Below are positions 8,265 to 17,445 of a stretch of 64,000 bases of DNA, in pieces; positions within the stretch are counted from its first letter, which is position 1; every line of letters starts with the position of its first letter. A program made the position numbers and the translations under genes. The notes below the pieces were generated by a model that was not told the origin of the DNA, searched no databases, and was given only the letters and a program-made list of their open reading frames with translations. This stretch comes from Staphylospora marina (lineage in GTDB: Bacteria; Bacillota; Bacilli; Thermoactinomycetales; Thermoactinomycetaceae). The stretch is taken from assembly GCF_003856495.1 (NCBI RefSeq), contig NZ_CP034118.1, positions 972,001-1,036,000 on the forward strand, given 5' to 3'.

Positions 8265-9311
8265 ATGTTTGGCGGGTTTTCGAAAGACTTGGGCATCGAT
8301 TTGGGAACGGCCAACTCGTTGGTCTACCTGAAAGGGCAGGGGATCATCGTCCGTGAGCCGTCCGTGGTGGCCGTGGATGTTCACAACGATGAAATCAAGG
8401 CGGTGGGCAATGCGGCCAAGCGGATGATCGGAAGGACACCGGGAAACATCGTGGCCGTTCGCCCGCTGAAAGACGGCGTCATCGCCGATTACAACAAGAC
8501 GCTCTGCATGATCGAATATTTCATCAGACAGGCGATCAACACCAAAAAAATGCTGTTGCCTCGTCGGCCCAACGTGATGGTGTGCATCCCTTCCGGAGTC
8601 ACCCAACCGGAAAAGAGAGCGGTCGAAGAAGCCACCCTGGGCGCGGGGGCGAAAGAGGCTTTTATGATCGAAGAGCCTTTCGCCGCGGCCATCGGGGCGG
8701 GGCTTCCGGTGTGGGAGCCGACCGGCAGCATGGTGGTGGACATCGGCGGAGGCACCACCGAAGTGGCCGTCATTTCGTTGGGAGGCATCGTCACCGCCAA
8801 ATCGCTCCGGGTGGCGGGAGACAAAATGGATGAAGCCATCATCCAGTACATTCGCCGTAAATTCAATCTGTTGATCGGGGAGCGCACCGCGGAAATCCTG
8901 AAGGTTGAAATCGGGTCTGCGATCCCGGACGACGAGGATACGAAACGGGAAATCAAGGGGCGCGACATGGTGAGCGGATTGCCGCGCATGGTGACAATCA
9001 CTTCCAGGGACATCGCCGAAGCTCTTTCCGAAACCGTCGAGGCGATCATCAATTCAGTCAAGCGGACACTGGAAGAAACTCCTCCGGAACTGGCGGCCGA
9101 CATATTGGACAGGGGAATCGTCCTGACAGGGGGAGGAGCCCTGCTGCGCAATTTGGACCGGCGATTGGCGGAAGAAACGAAGATTCCGGTGCACGTGGCG
9201 GACAACCCGCTGGATTGTGTGGCCGTGGGCACCGGTGCGGCACTCGAGCATCTGGACATGCTCAAGCCCCGGACCGGACAGGCGCTCCGCTTCAGAAGAC
9301 GCCGCTTCTGA
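8265..9311 (+). CDS. mreB: Rod-shape determining actin homologue MreB
   Basis: 348 residues from ATG 8265 with AAGGGGGACC upstream. MreB forms membrane-associated filaments that guide the peptidoglycan elongation machinery. The actin-fold nucleotide motifs are plain: [16 protein letters not shown] at the start (phosphate 1), [15 protein letters not shown] (phosphate 2) and [12 protein letters not shown] (adenosine). It opens the mreBCD-minCD cluster. Confidence 0.97.
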   Translation: MFGGFSKDLGIDLGTANSLVYLKGQGIIVREPSVVAVDVHNDEIKAVGNAAKRMIGRTPGNIVAVRPLKDGVIADYNKTLCMIEYFIRQAINTKKMLLPRRPNVMVCIPSGVTQPEKRAVEEATLGAGAKEAFMIEEPFAAAIGAGLPVWEPTGSMVVDIGGGTTEVAVISLGGIVTAKSLRVAGDKMDEAIIQYIRRKFNLLIGERTAEILKVEIGSAIPDDEDTKREIKGRDMVSGLPRMVTITSRDIAEALSETVEAIINSVKRTLEETPPELAADILDRGIVLTGGGALLRNLDRRLAEETKIPVHVADNPLDCVAVGTGAALEHLDMLKPRTGQALRFRRRRF

Positions 9312-9326
9312 CAGGGGGGAGTGACG

Positions 9327-10136
9327 ATGCTCCGCCCCGTCACCCATCGCTTGCTTCTTTTGGTGTGTACGGTTCTCCTTGTGTTCATCACCGTGGAAAT
9401 GACCCGCGGAGATCGTTCCTTGACCGGTCCGGAATCCTGGATCAAAGAGATGGTCGGGACGATTCAGGGATGGCTTTCCGCCCCCGTCGGATGGGTCGCT
9501 TCATCCGAGCTCCACGAAGACCGTCCGGCAAACGAGGCGGAATTGCTCCGGCTCAAGGCGCGGATCCGCGAGTTGGAACGGGAAAACAGGGAGCTCAAAC
9601 GGCTGATCGGTTTTCGCGAGGAACGGGGAATCGAAGCCATTCCCTCCCGGGTGATTTACCGGAATCCCGACCGCTGGACCGGACGGATCACGATCAACCG
9701 TGGAAAAAAGGACGGGATTCGGGAGAAAATGCCGGTGGTGACGGCGGACGGGCTGATCGGAAGGGTGCAGTCGGTCACGAACGCCACGGCTGACGTCCGG
9801 CTGTTGACGGACAGCGGGGACGGACCGGGAATCGCCGCCGTCATTCAGACCGAAAATCAAGAGGATGTGTTGGGAATCATTGAAGGACATGATCCGGGAA
9901 AAGGTTGCCTGATCATGAGAAAAGTCCCCGTCACGGCGGAGCCACGCCGCGGCGACATCGTGGTCACTTCGGAATTGTCGGAAATGTTTCCGGGCGGGCT
10001 TCTGATCGGCCGGGTCGAATCGGTGTCACCGGGATCCCTCGGAGCGGAAAAGACGGTTTGCGTCAAACCTGCGGCTTCATTCGAAGGTCTGCGCATGGTC
10101 ATGGTGGTGCGCGACCCCGACAAACTCCTTCAATGA
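9327..10136 (+). CDS. mreC: Rod-shape determining protein MreC
   Basis: 269 residues from ATG 9327, preferred over GTG 9321 because AGGGGGGAG then has good spacing. A single N-terminal transmembrane helix (about 8-25) is followed by a coiled coil (ELLRLKARIRELERENRELKRL, about 70-92) and the external beta-barrel domain, including VSPGSLGAEKTV. MreC scaffolds the cell-wall elongation complex between MreB and the synthases. It lies 15 bases after mreB. Confidence 0.95.
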   Translation: MLRPVTHRLLLLVCTVLLVFITVEMTRGDRSLTGPESWIKEMVGTIQGWLSAPVGWVASSELHEDRPANEAELLRLKARIRELERENRELKRLIGFREERGIEAIPSRVIYRNPDRWTGRITINRGKKDGIREKMPVVTADGLIGRVQSVTNATADVRLLTDSGDGPGIAAVIQTENQEDVLGIIEGHDPGKGCLIMRKVPVTAEPRRGDIVVTSELSEMFPGGLLIGRVESVSPGSLGAEKTVCVKPAASFEGLRMVMVVRDPDKLLQ

Positions 10137-10170
10137 ATGGAGAGATCCTCAAGAGGGAGGGGAAACCCGA

Positions 10171-10692
10171 GTGATTCCGAGATTGGCTCTCTTCCTTTTT
10201 TTCGTGTTTCTGTTGGAGGGTTCCCTGGCGGTGTGGCTGCTCCCCCAGACATGGGGGAGCCCTTTTGTCGTCATGCCGCAGTGGGTTCTTCCCGGAATCG
10301 TTGCCGCGGCCGAAGATTTGGATGAACGCGCGTTGATGTTGACCGGAGCGGGGTTCGGCCTGTTGCACGACATCGTTTACGGGCCGGCCATCGGCATTCA
10401 CGCGTTTTGTACCGGAGCGGCTGCTTGGCTGTCCGCCAAGGCTGCCCGCGAATTTCCTCCGGTCGGGTGGTTGACCGGACTCACCGCGGCGTCCGTGTTG
10501 TTCGTCTGGTTTCTGATGGTCTACGGATGGATGGTGTTGTTCGGATTCACCGCCGTTTCGTTTGATGAAGCGCTTTTCTTTCACATCATGCCATCCGTGC
10601 TCTTTGATGCGGTCACGGGTTATCCCGTCTCCAAGGGTGTTTCGATGCTTCTTCCCGGCAAGCGGAATCTCCCGATTCAGCTGTTCCGCTGA
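10171..10692 (+). CDS. mreD: Rod-shape determining membrane protein MreD
   Basis: 173 residues from GTG 10171 with AGGGAGGGG upstream. The protein is almost entirely hydrophobic, with about five transmembrane segments and the family feature GAGFGLLHDIVYGPAIG. MreD partners MreC in the elongasome. Length and position after mreC match the family. Confidence 0.93.
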   Translation: MIPRLALFLFFVFLLEGSLAVWLLPQTWGSPFVVMPQWVLPGIVAAAEDLDERALMLTGAGFGLLHDIVYGPAIGIHAFCTGAAAWLSAKAAREFPPVGWLTGLTAASVLFVWFLMVYGWMVLFGFTAVSFDEALFFHIMPSVLFDAVTGYPVSKGVSMLLPGKRNLPIQLFR

Positions 10693-10760
10693 GGAGCTGG
10701 AAAGAGAAGGAAATGAATGGCCGAAGGCGAAATCTTTTTGGTGAGGCGGGTGACAAAAGC

Positions 10761-11447
10761 ATGGGAAAAGTGATGAAACCGGGCGTAACCATCAAGGGGA
10801 CCAGGGAAGGGCTCACATTTTATCTCGATGACGCCCGACCGTTTCCCAACGTGCTTGAAGAGCTCAAACACAAGCTGGAAAACCGCCATGCAGCCTCCAT
10901 TTGGGACGGCCCGGAGATGAAAGTGGTCATCAAGTTGGGAACACGAAAGATCACGCGGGCCGAAGAGACACAGGTTCGTGAACTCTTCTCCATCCGCAAG
11001 AATCTCATCATTCATCGCTTTGAGACCGACTCGGGGGATTATTTGCAGGAATCGGGGACGTCCGGCATTCGCATCAAAGTGGGGACCGTCCGGTCCGGTC
11101 AGGTGCTCACCCACTCGGGAGACCTTTTGTTCATGGGAGATGTCAACCCCGGGGGAACCATCAAAAGCACCGGAAGCATCTATGTCTTGGGAGCGCTGAG
11201 GGGATTGGCCCATGCAGGAATGGACGGGGATGCATCCGCCATTATCGTCGCTTCCGTGTTTCGGCCCACCCAGCTCCGGATTGCCGACGCCATTTCCCGT
11301 CCGCCGGACGAATGGGATGAATCGGATGTGGGCATGAAGTACGCGTTCAAGGAAGGGGACGCGATCATCGTCGAGCGCATCCAGCATCTCGCCCGGGTGA
11401 GACCCGAGTTTGAATGGAAAGACAACAGAAAGCGTTTCTTTCTATAG
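10761..11447 (+). CDS. minC: Septum site-determining protein MinC
   Basis: 228 residues from ATG 10761, chosen because the conserved start of MinC (VTIKGTREGLTFYLDD) follows within six residues; an ATG at 10713 would add an unsupported extension. The N-terminal domain inhibits FtsZ assembly; the C-terminal right-handed beta-helix (about 110-205, with VRSGQVLTHSGDLLFMGDVN and GSIYVLGALRGLAHAG) dimerises and binds MinD. Followed by minD 18 bases later. Confidence 0.94.
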   Translation: MGKVMKPGVTIKGTREGLTFYLDDARPFPNVLEELKHKLENRHAASIWDGPEMKVVIKLGTRKITRAEETQVRELFSIRKNLIIHRFETDSGDYLQESGTSGIRIKVGTVRSGQVLTHSGDLLFMGDVNPGGTIKSTGSIYVLGALRGLAHAGMDGDASAIIVASVFRPTQLRIADAISRPPDEWDESDVGMKYAFKEGDAIIVERIQHLARVRPEFEWKDNRKRFFL

Positions 11448-11465
11448 AGAAAGGGAGGGACCCCC

Positions 11466-12260
11466 ATGGGGGAAAGCATCGTCATCACTTCGGGGAAAGG
11501 CGGCGTCGGAAAGTCGACCACTTCGGTCAACATCGGCACGGCACTCGCGCTCACGGGGAAAAAAGTCTGTCTGGTGGATACGGATATCGGACTGAGGAAC
11601 CTGGATGTCCTCCTGGGACTGGAAAACCGGATCATCTATGATTTGGTGGACGTGGTGGAAAAGCGATGCAAGATTCAGCAGGCCCTGATCAAGGACAAGC
11701 GCTGTGAAGAACTGTCTCTGCTCCCCGCTGCCCAAACCCGTGACAAAAGTTCCGTGTCGGCCAGTGACATCCGTTGGTTGATCGCCGAGTTGAAAGAAGA
11801 ATTCGATTATGTGATCATCGACTGTCCCGCGGGGATCGAACAAGGTTTCAAAAATGCGCTGGCAGGAGCCGATCAGGCCATCGTCGTGGCGACTCCGGAG
11901 AACACCTCGATTCGTGACGCCGACCGGGTGATCGGGCTTCTGGAACAGCTGACCACCTCTGCACCGAAGCTGATCGTCAACCGATTCCGCCGGAAAATGG
12001 CGAAAGACGGCGGAATGATGGATGTGGATGAGGTGGTGGCGGTGTTGGCCATTGACCTTCTCGGCGTGATTCCCGACGATGAACAGGTCATTCGTTCCGG
12101 CAATCTCGGGGAGCCGATTGTCTACGACAACCGCAGTCTGGCAGGTCGGGCCTTTCGCAACATTTCCCGCCGGATTCAGGGAGAAATGGTTCCGCTCATG
12201 ACACAGGACCAGGATTTCGGCATTGTGAACCGGATGAAACGTTGGCTGGGATTTGCGTGA
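11466..12260 (+). CDS. minD: Septum site-determining ATPase MinD
   Basis: 264 residues, with SD AAGGGAGGG. The deviant Walker A GKGGVGKSTTS starts at residue 10, switch I follows in VDTDIGLRNLD, and Walker B is YVIIDCPAGIEQG. The C-terminal amphipathic helix (about 253-264, with MKRWLGFA) is the usual ATP-dependent membrane-targeting sequence. MinD recruits MinC to the membrane to block polar division. A terminator follows, closing the mre-min unit. Confidence 0.97.
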   Translation: MGESIVITSGKGGVGKSTTSVNIGTALALTGKKVCLVDTDIGLRNLDVLLGLENRIIYDLVDVVEKRCKIQQALIKDKRCEELSLLPAAQTRDKSSVSASDIRWLIAELKEEFDYVIIDCPAGIEQGFKNALAGADQAIVVATPENTSIRDADRVIGLLEQLTTSAPKLIVNRFRRKMAKDGGMMDVDEVVAVLAIDLLGVIPDDEQVIRSGNLGEPIVYDNRSLAGRAFRNISRRIQGEMVPLMTQDQDFGIVNRMKRWLGFA

Positions 12261-12277
12261 GTTCTTTCATACATAAC

Positions 12278-12328
12278 ACCCCGGAATCCGGGAGCTCGCC
12301 CCGGTTCATTCCGGGGTTCGTTTTTTTT
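12278..12328 (+). terminator. Rho-independent terminator after minD
   Basis: ACCCCGGAAT (12278-12287) pairs with ATTCCGGGGT (12308-12317); eight T residues follow at 12321-12328. Confidence 0.85.
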
Positions 12329-12393
12329 CGTGCATACCTTGTCCTTCCCGGTCATATCTTGGAATGGAATCATCGGACAAACAGGTGATGCGG

Positions 12394-13146
12394 ATGACCA
12401 GGCACTGGAGTGAAAACAACAAACGAAGACGTCGGGAGAAAATTCGCCGGATCCGCGAAGGGATTCCGATCCCGGCGGACGGGGGATGGACGTTGGATGT
12501 GGCCGGTTCGGGCGATCAGGTGCCATGGAATCGGAGTCAGCCTGGATCCGGAAGATCGGTGGCAAACAGGCTTTTGAAGCAAGGAGTCGGAGCGGCGACG
12601 CTGTTTGTGTTGACGCTGATGCTGTTCAGCTCCTCTTCTCCGGCCTTGCAGCCGATGGAGGCGTTTGTCCGTGAAGTGATGACCCGGGATTTCAACTTTG
12701 CGGGAGCCGGTCAGTGGGTCAAGAGGGTCACGGGAGGGGCTGAAGGGATTCTGCCCGCGTTCCGTCCGTCCAAGGAAAGTTCCGGAGCAAAGATTTCTTG
12801 GTCGGCTCCCGCGAAGGGATCCGTCGCGCTCCCTTTTGACAACAAAAGGAAGGGCGTGGTGATTCGCATTCATTCCGGGAATCGGGTGGAAACCGCCGCG
12901 GAAGGATGGGTGGTGTTTTCCGGAGTGAAGGAAGGCCTGGGGAACACGGTGATCGTCCGGCATGCCGGAGGGACGGAAACATGGTACGGTTGGCTGGAAA
13001 ACACACCGGTTCGGGAGAACGACTGGGTCAAGGCGGGACAGTCGATCGGACAGGCCAAGGAGACGGGCGGACAGACACTTTTGTATTTCGCCGTCAAAAA
13101 GGACGGGAATTTCATCAACCCGACGAGCGTGATTTCGTTTGAATGA
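12394..13146 (+). CDS. spoIVFA: SpoIVFA-like regulator with degenerate LytM (M23) domain
   Basis: About 250 residues from ATG 12394 (AGGTGA five bases upstream); starts at 12364 and 12388 are possible. A basic cytoplasmic segment is followed by one transmembrane helix (GAATLFVLTLMLF) and a C-terminal LytM-fold domain. Positions that hold zinc in active M23 peptidases are replaced: the usual YGHL is YGWL and the HFEV-type histidine is a tyrosine in LLYFAVKK. That fits an inactive LytM domain. In B. subtilis SpoIVFA holds and inhibits the SpoIVFB protease. It overlaps spoIVFB by eight bases. Confidence 0.88.
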   Translation: MTRHWSENNKRRRREKIRRIREGIPIPADGGWTLDVAGSGDQVPWNRSQPGSGRSVANRLLKQGVGAATLFVLTLMLFSSSSPALQPMEAFVREVMTRDFNFAGAGQWVKRVTGGAEGILPAFRPSKESSGAKISWSAPAKGSVALPFDNKRKGVVIRIHSGNRVETAAEGWVVFSGVKEGLGNTVIVRHAGGTETWYGWLENTPVRENDWVKAGQSIGQAKETGGQTLLYFAVKKDGNFINPTSVISFE

Positions 13147-14047
13147 TTTCCCCTGGAAAGGAACGAGACTCCGGATTCACCCACTCTTTTGGTTGGTGAT
13201 TGCCTTCTCCGTCTGGACCGGCCGGTTTGTGGAGGTGCTCACCTGGTTTGTGCTCGTCGTCATTCACGAGCTTGGACATGTGACGGCCGCGGTATCGTTC
13301 GGTTGGAGAATCGGGGAGGTGACCCTTCTCCCGTTCGGGGGCGTGGCAAACACGGAGGAGTGGGGCACCGTTCCTTCCCGCGAGGAATTGGCCGTGGCTT
13401 TGGCCGGACCGTTTCATCATGTGATCATGGTGGCCGTCAGCTGGATCTTTTATTCAGGGGGGCTGTGGAGCCGGGAGTGGACCGAGTATTTCATTCAATG
13501 CAATCTGTGGCTTGCCGGATTCAATCTGCTTCCCGTTTGGCCGCTGGACGGCGGACGAATCCTGCTCGCGATCCTCGGATGGGGAATGCCTTACCGGCTG
13601 GCGATTTCCGTCGTGTACGGGACGGGGTTCCTTTTGTCCGCGGTGCTTCTGCTCATCGCGCTGCTTTCCGGAGAGTCCGTCCACTTGTCGCTCGCCGTCA
13701 TTGCCTTGTTCCTTTTGGGGTCCAATATCGGCGGCTACCGGAAACGTTCCATTCAGTTCATGAGGTTTTTGCTTCATCGACACGCCTTCGGCGTCCCCGG
13801 TTCCGCCCGGCCCCACGAACTCTTCCTGTGCGGAACGGATTCGCTCAAAAAGGTCGTTCATGCGTTTTACAAGGAACGATATCACATGATTCGCGTGAAA
13901 GACCGCTCCGGAAAGGAGATCGGTTTGATTCCGGAGGAAAAAGTGTTGGATGCCTATTTTCTCGGTGGAAGGCCCGGGGATTTCCACGGTCGGATCCCGA
14001 ATGGAAAAAAACGGACGGGGACGGATGGAACGAATCGGAGATCCTGA
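13139..14047 (+). CDS. spoIVFB: SpoIVFB intramembrane metalloprotease (site-2 protease, M50)
   Basis: 302 residues. The zinc motif HELGH lies in VVIHELGHVTAA, and the second metal ligand is in NLLPVWPLDGGRI. About six transmembrane helices precede a C-terminal CBS-like domain (about 210-280). In B. subtilis this protease removes the pro-sequence of pro-sigma-K in the mother cell after release from SpoIVFA and BofA. Its start overlaps spoIVFA, which suggests translational coupling of enzyme and inhibitor. Confidence 0.95.
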   Translation: MNDFPWKGTRLRIHPLFWLVIAFSVWTGRFVEVLTWFVLVVIHELGHVTAAVSFGWRIGEVTLLPFGGVANTEEWGTVPSREELAVALAGPFHHVIMVAVSWIFYSGGLWSREWTEYFIQCNLWLAGFNLLPVWPLDGGRILLAILGWGMPYRLAISVVYGTGFLLSAVLLLIALLSGESVHLSLAVIALFLLGSNIGGYRKRSIQFMRFLLHRHAFGVPGSARPHELFLCGTDSLKKVVHAFYKERYHMIRVKDRSGKEIGLIPEEKVLDAYFLGGRPGDFHGRIPNGKKRTGTDGTNRRS

Positions 14048-14050
14048 AAA

Positions 14051-14094
14051 GGAGACGGCGGATTTCCGATCCGCGGTTTCCTTTTTCTTTTTTT
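14051..14094 (+). terminator. Rho-independent terminator after spoIVFB
   Basis: GGAGACGGCGGA (14051-14062) pairs imperfectly with TCCGCGGTTTCC (14070-14081), followed by a T-rich tract. The T tract overlaps the -35 of the rplU promoter. Confidence 0.75.
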
Positions 14095-14121
14095 GACAAT
14101 CGACGACCGATGTGCTAAGAT
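14093..14121 (+). promoter_or_regulatory. Strong sigma-A type promoter of rplU-prp-rpmA
   Basis: TTGACA (14093-14098), a 17-base spacer and TAAGAT (14116-14121) preceded by an extended -10 TGC. This is among the best sigma-A matches in the window. Confidence 0.85.
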
Positions 14122-14218
14122 GTCTGTTGTGGTTCGTCACCGCTCACGTCGGGGCTTCAAACCGGCCGGACGGCCGTCCCTGAACGTGGCGAGTCTCTGC
14201 ACAGAGGGAGGATTGACA
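14122..14218 (+). promoter_or_regulatory. rplU leader (candidate L21 autoregulatory leader)
   Basis: About 95 bases lie between the promoter and rplU. They contain complementary segments CACGT/ACGTG, a CCGGCCGG/CGGCCG region and a CTCTG-CAG-AG hairpin next to the SD. An L21-binding leader is known upstream of rplU in Firmicutes; I did not fold or align this one, so identity is by position and visible pairing. Confidence 0.5.
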
Positions 14219-14530
14219 ATGTACGCTGTAATCGAAACCGGTGGCAAACAGTATCGCGTGGAGAAGGGCAGCGTTCTCTACATTGAGAAGCTGGCCGCGC
14301 AGGAAGGCGAGACCGTCACTTTTGACAAGGTTCTGCTCGTCGGCAAGGAAGACGGAACCAAAGTGGGCTCTCCGCTCGTGGAGGGTGCGAAAGTGACCGC
14401 CAAAGTCGTGAAACACGGCAAAGGCAAAAAAATCATCGTCTTCAAGTACAAACCGAAAAAGAACTACAAGCGCAAGCAAGGTCATCGCCAACCGTTCACC
14501 AAAGTCGTGATTGAAGGCATCGAAGCCTGA
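14219..14530 (+). CDS. rplU: 50S ribosomal protein L21
   Basis: 103 residues from ATG 14219 (SD GAGGGAGGA). The start [17 protein letters not shown] is the L21 hallmark, and the C-terminus [15 protein letters not shown] matches the conserved rRNA-binding tail. First gene of the rplU-prp-rpmA operon. Confidence 0.98.
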   Translation: MYAVIETGGKQYRVEKGSVLYIEKLAAQEGETVTFDKVLLVGKEDGTKVGSPLVEGAKVTAKVVKHGKGKKIIVFKYKPKKNYKRKQGHRQPFTKVVIEGIEA

Positions 14531-14531
14531 C

Positions 14532-14870
14532 ATGATCAAGATTCGTGTGGAACGGGATCGCGGGGGTCGACTCACCCGCGTACTCATCACGGGACATGCG
14601 GATTTTGATGAACACGGACGGGATATTCTCTGTGCGGCCGTATCGGGGCTCTCCATCGGACTGGTCAATGCCATCGAAACGATGTTCGGCGTGCGTGTCC
14701 ATGCGGACGACGACGCTCCGGGAAAACTGGATTGCCGGCTTTCGCCGTCCGTTGACCCGGAGAAGGCGGAGAAGATCCGTCTGATCATGGAGGCCATGGT
14801 CGTCGCACTTCGCAATATGGCGGATGAATATCCGGATCATGTGACGATATACGAACGACATTCCGACTGA
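14532..14870 (+). CDS. prp: Ribosomal-processing cysteine protease Prp
   Basis: 112 residues, starting one base after the rplU stop codon. The catalytic pair is visible: histidine in [12 protein letters not shown] and cysteine in [10 protein letters not shown]. Prp removes the N-terminal extension of ribosomal protein L27, encoded by the next gene, and is essential where studied in Firmicutes. In B. subtilis the gene is ysxB and lies in the same position. Confidence 0.94.
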   Translation: MIKIRVERDRGGRLTRVLITGHADFDEHGRDILCAAVSGLSIGLVNAIETMFGVRVHADDDAPGKLDCRLSPSVDPEKAEKIRLIMEAMVVALRNMADEYPDHVTIYERHSD

Positions 14871-14890
14871 ACAAAGTGAGGTGGAGAACG

Positions 14891-15199
14891 ATGCTGAAGC
14901 TGAACCTTCAATATTTTGCTTCCAAAAAAGGGGTCGGCTCCACGAAGAACGGCCGTGACAGCATTTCCAAACGCCTCGGCGTGAAACGCGGAGACGGTCA
15001 ATTCGTGTTGGCCGGCAACATCCTGGTGCGTCAGCGCGGCACGAAGATCCATCCGGGTCTGAACGTTGGCCGCGGCGGAGACGACACCCTGTACGCAAAA
15101 GTGGACGGCGTTGTCCGCTTTGAAAGCTTCGGTCGCAACAAAAAGCGCGTGAGCATCTACCCGGTGGCTCAAAACGAAGTCGCCGCCGCTCAAGCCTGA
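14891..15199 (+). CDS. rpmA: 50S ribosomal protein L27 with cleavable N-terminal extension
   Basis: 102 residues from ATG 14891. The first residues, [14 protein letters not shown], include the Firmicute extension; Prp is known to cut after the phenylalanine, leaving ASKKG as the mature terminus that reaches the peptidyl transferase centre. The remainder ([21 protein letters not shown]) is typical L27. A terminator follows. Confidence 0.98.
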   Translation: MLKLNLQYFASKKGVGSTKNGRDSISKRLGVKRGDGQFVLAGNILVRQRGTKIHPGLNVGRGGDDTLYAKVDGVVRFESFGRNKKRVSIYPVAQNEVAAAQA

Positions 15200-15216
15200 G
15201 TGACCGATTGAACAAG

Positions 15217-15240
15217 CCCCGGTCTGATACCGGGGTTTTT
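15217..15240 (+). terminator. Rho-independent terminator after rpmA
   Basis: CCCCGGT (15217-15223) and ACCGGGG (15229-15235) form the stem, followed by TTTTT. Confidence 0.85.
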
Positions 15241-15303
15241 CATTTTTGAAAAAATACTGTAAAATGAGGTCGAGCCTACATACACACAGGATGGGAGAGA
15301 TCG

Positions 15304-16059
15304 ATGGTGTGGCGAGACCTCTTTCGCCATGGGAGGCCCTTTGTTCCGCTTCTTTTGGTGATGGCCGGGGGAATGGCGCAGCCCTGGGGCCTCGCGGGGG
15401 CGATCCCGTTTTTTGTCGCCTCGCTGGTTTTGCTGGCTGTCGGGATTCGCTCTTTGCAAAAGCGCTGGCGGGAAGAGTCCGTCGAGGAAGAGGCCGCGCG
15501 GCTGAAACAGTTTATCAGTCGTCAACGGCATGATTGGATGAACCATGTCCAGGTCCTGCTTGGGTATCTTTCCCTGGACAAGCGGGATCGGATCAAGGAA
15601 TATCTGGAAAATTTGGCCGAACATGCCGGCAAGGAACGCATGGCCTCCGAGTGTACATATCCTCCGCTCGCGGTCACGCTCACCACGTTGCAGTATCGCG
15701 AGTGGCAGCGGCAGGTTCAGTTGGCTCTGGAGGCCCCGCTGTCGTTCATGAAACGGGAAGATGAAATCCGGCTATGCCGGATTCTGGAACGGGTGATTCC
15801 CTGGTTGGAACAGACGCTCAAAACGGAAACGGATCCCGGTCCTCTCCGGGTGACGGCGGTCCGTGAACCGCAGGCCGCCGTTCTTCTGATGGAAGTGGAC
15901 GGGGGAACCGATCCGCTTCACTCCCTGCACACACGGTCGCATGAGTGGGGGAGACTGAGGGAAGATATGAAAGAATTCAGGGGTGACATTCGTCTCCTCA
16001 CAAACGGACGGGGAATCGAGATCCGGTGTCCGTTCAGCCGGAATCGTGCAGGCAGGTGA
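15304..16059 (+). CDS. spo0B: Spo0B-like phosphotransferase with N-terminal membrane hairpin
   Basis: 251 residues. A four-helix-bundle histidine phosphotransfer motif is visible in [17 protein letters not shown] (around residue 73), as in Spo0B, which passes phosphate from Spo0F to Spo0A in the sporulation phosphorelay. The order rpmA-spo0B-obg is that of B. subtilis. Unlike the 192-residue B. subtilis protein, this one begins with two hydrophobic helices (about 12-50), so it may be membrane-bound. The C-terminal domain is degenerate, as expected for Spo0B. Only five bases separate it from obg. Confidence 0.85.
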   Translation: MVWRDLFRHGRPFVPLLLVMAGGMAQPWGLAGAIPFFVASLVLLAVGIRSLQKRWREESVEEEAARLKQFISRQRHDWMNHVQVLLGYLSLDKRDRIKEYLENLAEHAGKERMASECTYPPLAVTLTTLQYREWQRQVQLALEAPLSFMKREDEIRLCRILERVIPWLEQTLKTETDPGPLRVTAVREPQAAVLLMEVDGGTDPLHSLHTRSHEWGRLREDMKEFRGDIRLLTNGRGIEIRCPFSRNRAGR

Positions 16060-16064
16060 ACCAA

Positions 16065-17366
16065 GTGTTTGTCGACAAGGTGAAAGTGTATGTCAAAGGC
16101 GGTGACGGCGGAAACGGCATGGTGGCTTTCCGCCGTGAAAAATATGTTCCCATGGGCGGCCCCGCGGGCGGCGACGGAGGACGGGGCGGAAACGTGGTGT
16201 TTGTCGTCAATGAAGGACTTCGGACGTTGATGGATTTCCGTTATCAGCGTCATTTCAAGGCGCCCCGTGGTGAAAACGGCAAACCCAAATCCATGCACGG
16301 GGCGGCGGGAGAAGATCTGGTGGTCAAGGTACCGCCTGGAACGGTCGTCCGTGACGCAGATACCGGGGAGCTGATCGCCGATCTGGTGGAACACGGACAA
16401 CGCGCGATCATCGCGAAGGGCGGACGCGGTGGCCGGGGCAATTGCCGGTTTGCCACTCCCGTCAATCCGGCTCCCGAAATCGCCGAGAACGGAGAACCCG
16501 GTCAAGAGCGTTGGGTCGAGTTGGAACTGAAACTGCTTGCGGACGTCGGACTGATCGGCTATCCGAGCGTGGGCAAATCCACGCTCCTGTCGGTGGTATC
16601 AGCGGCCCGGCCGAAAATCGGTGCTTACCATTTCACCACCCTTACTCCCAACCTGGGAGTGGTGCAGGTGGAAGACGGCCGAAGCTTCGTCATGGCCGAC
16701 CTTCCCGGGCTGATTGAAGGCGCGCATCAGGGAGTGGGGCTGGGGCACCAGTTTTTGCGGCATGTGGAACGGACCCGTGTCTTGGTGCATGTGGTGGACA
16801 TGGCCGGTTCGGAGGGACGTGATCCCTTTGATGACTGGGTGAAAATCAACGAAGAATTGCGCCTGTACCGGGAAGATCTTGCAAACCGTCCGCAAATCGT
16901 CGCGGCCAACAAGATGGATCTGCCCGATGCAATGGAGCAGTTGGCCATGTTCCGAGAGCAAGTGGGCCCCGAAGTCCAGGTGATTCCCATCTCCGCGGCC
17001 ACCCGGCAAGGGATCCGGGAGCTCCTGTTTGCCGTGGCCGATCTGCTTGACAAGGTGGATCAGGAAGAAAAAGAGGCACCCCTGCAGCCCGAACGTTCCA
17101 CCGACCGCAAAATATATCGCAGCGAGGAAAAACCGCCTTTCACCATCCGACGGGAGAACGAATACTGGATCGTCGAGGGAGAACGGGTGGAAAAACTGGT
17201 GCAGCTCACCAACTTCAATTACTACGACAGTGTTCTTCGCTTCGCGCGGACGTTGAGAAAAATGGGCGTGGAAGATGCCCTTCGCGCCGCCGGGGCCAAG
17301 GAAGGCGATTCCGTGGCCATCCTGGACCGCGTGTTTGAGCTGACGGACGATCTGGGCGATGAGTGA
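16065..17366 (+). CDS. obg: Obg family GTPase
   Basis: 433 residues from GTG 16065 (AGGTGA six bases upstream). The order is the glycine-rich Obg fold (about 1-158, with [13 protein letters not shown]), a GTPase domain with P-loop [15 protein letters not shown] (G3) and NKMD (G4), and the C-terminal OCT domain (about 345-425). Obg works in 50S ribosome assembly and stress/sporulation control. A bidirectional terminator follows. Confidence 0.97.
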   Translation: MFVDKVKVYVKGGDGGNGMVAFRREKYVPMGGPAGGDGGRGGNVVFVVNEGLRTLMDFRYQRHFKAPRGENGKPKSMHGAAGEDLVVKVPPGTVVRDADTGELIADLVEHGQRAIIAKGGRGGRGNCRFATPVNPAPEIAENGEPGQERWVELELKLLADVGLIGYPSVGKSTLLSVVSAARPKIGAYHFTTLTPNLGVVQVEDGRSFVMADLPGLIEGAHQGVGLGHQFLRHVERTRVLVHVVDMAGSEGRDPFDDWVKINEELRLYREDLANRPQIVAANKMDLPDAMEQLAMFREQVGPEVQVIPISAATRQGIRELLFAVADLLDKVDQEEKEAPLQPERSTDRKIYRSEEKPPFTIRRENEYWIVEGERVEKLVQLTNFNYYDSVLRFARTLRKMGVEDALRAAGAKEGDSVAILDRVFELTDDLGDE

Positions 17367-17383
17367 CCATAAGCAAGAAAACG

Positions 17384-17445
17384 GAAACGGACGGTTGTGG
17401 GTCCCCGAGGTCAGGGAATTTCGCACAACCGTCCGTTTCTTGTTT
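17384..17445. terminator. Bidirectional terminator between obg and the HD gene
   Basis: GAAACGGACGGTTGTG (17384-17399) pairs perfectly with CACAACCGTCCGTTTC (17424-17439). T-rich sequence lies on both outer sides, so it can serve obg and the convergent HD gene. Confidence 0.85.
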
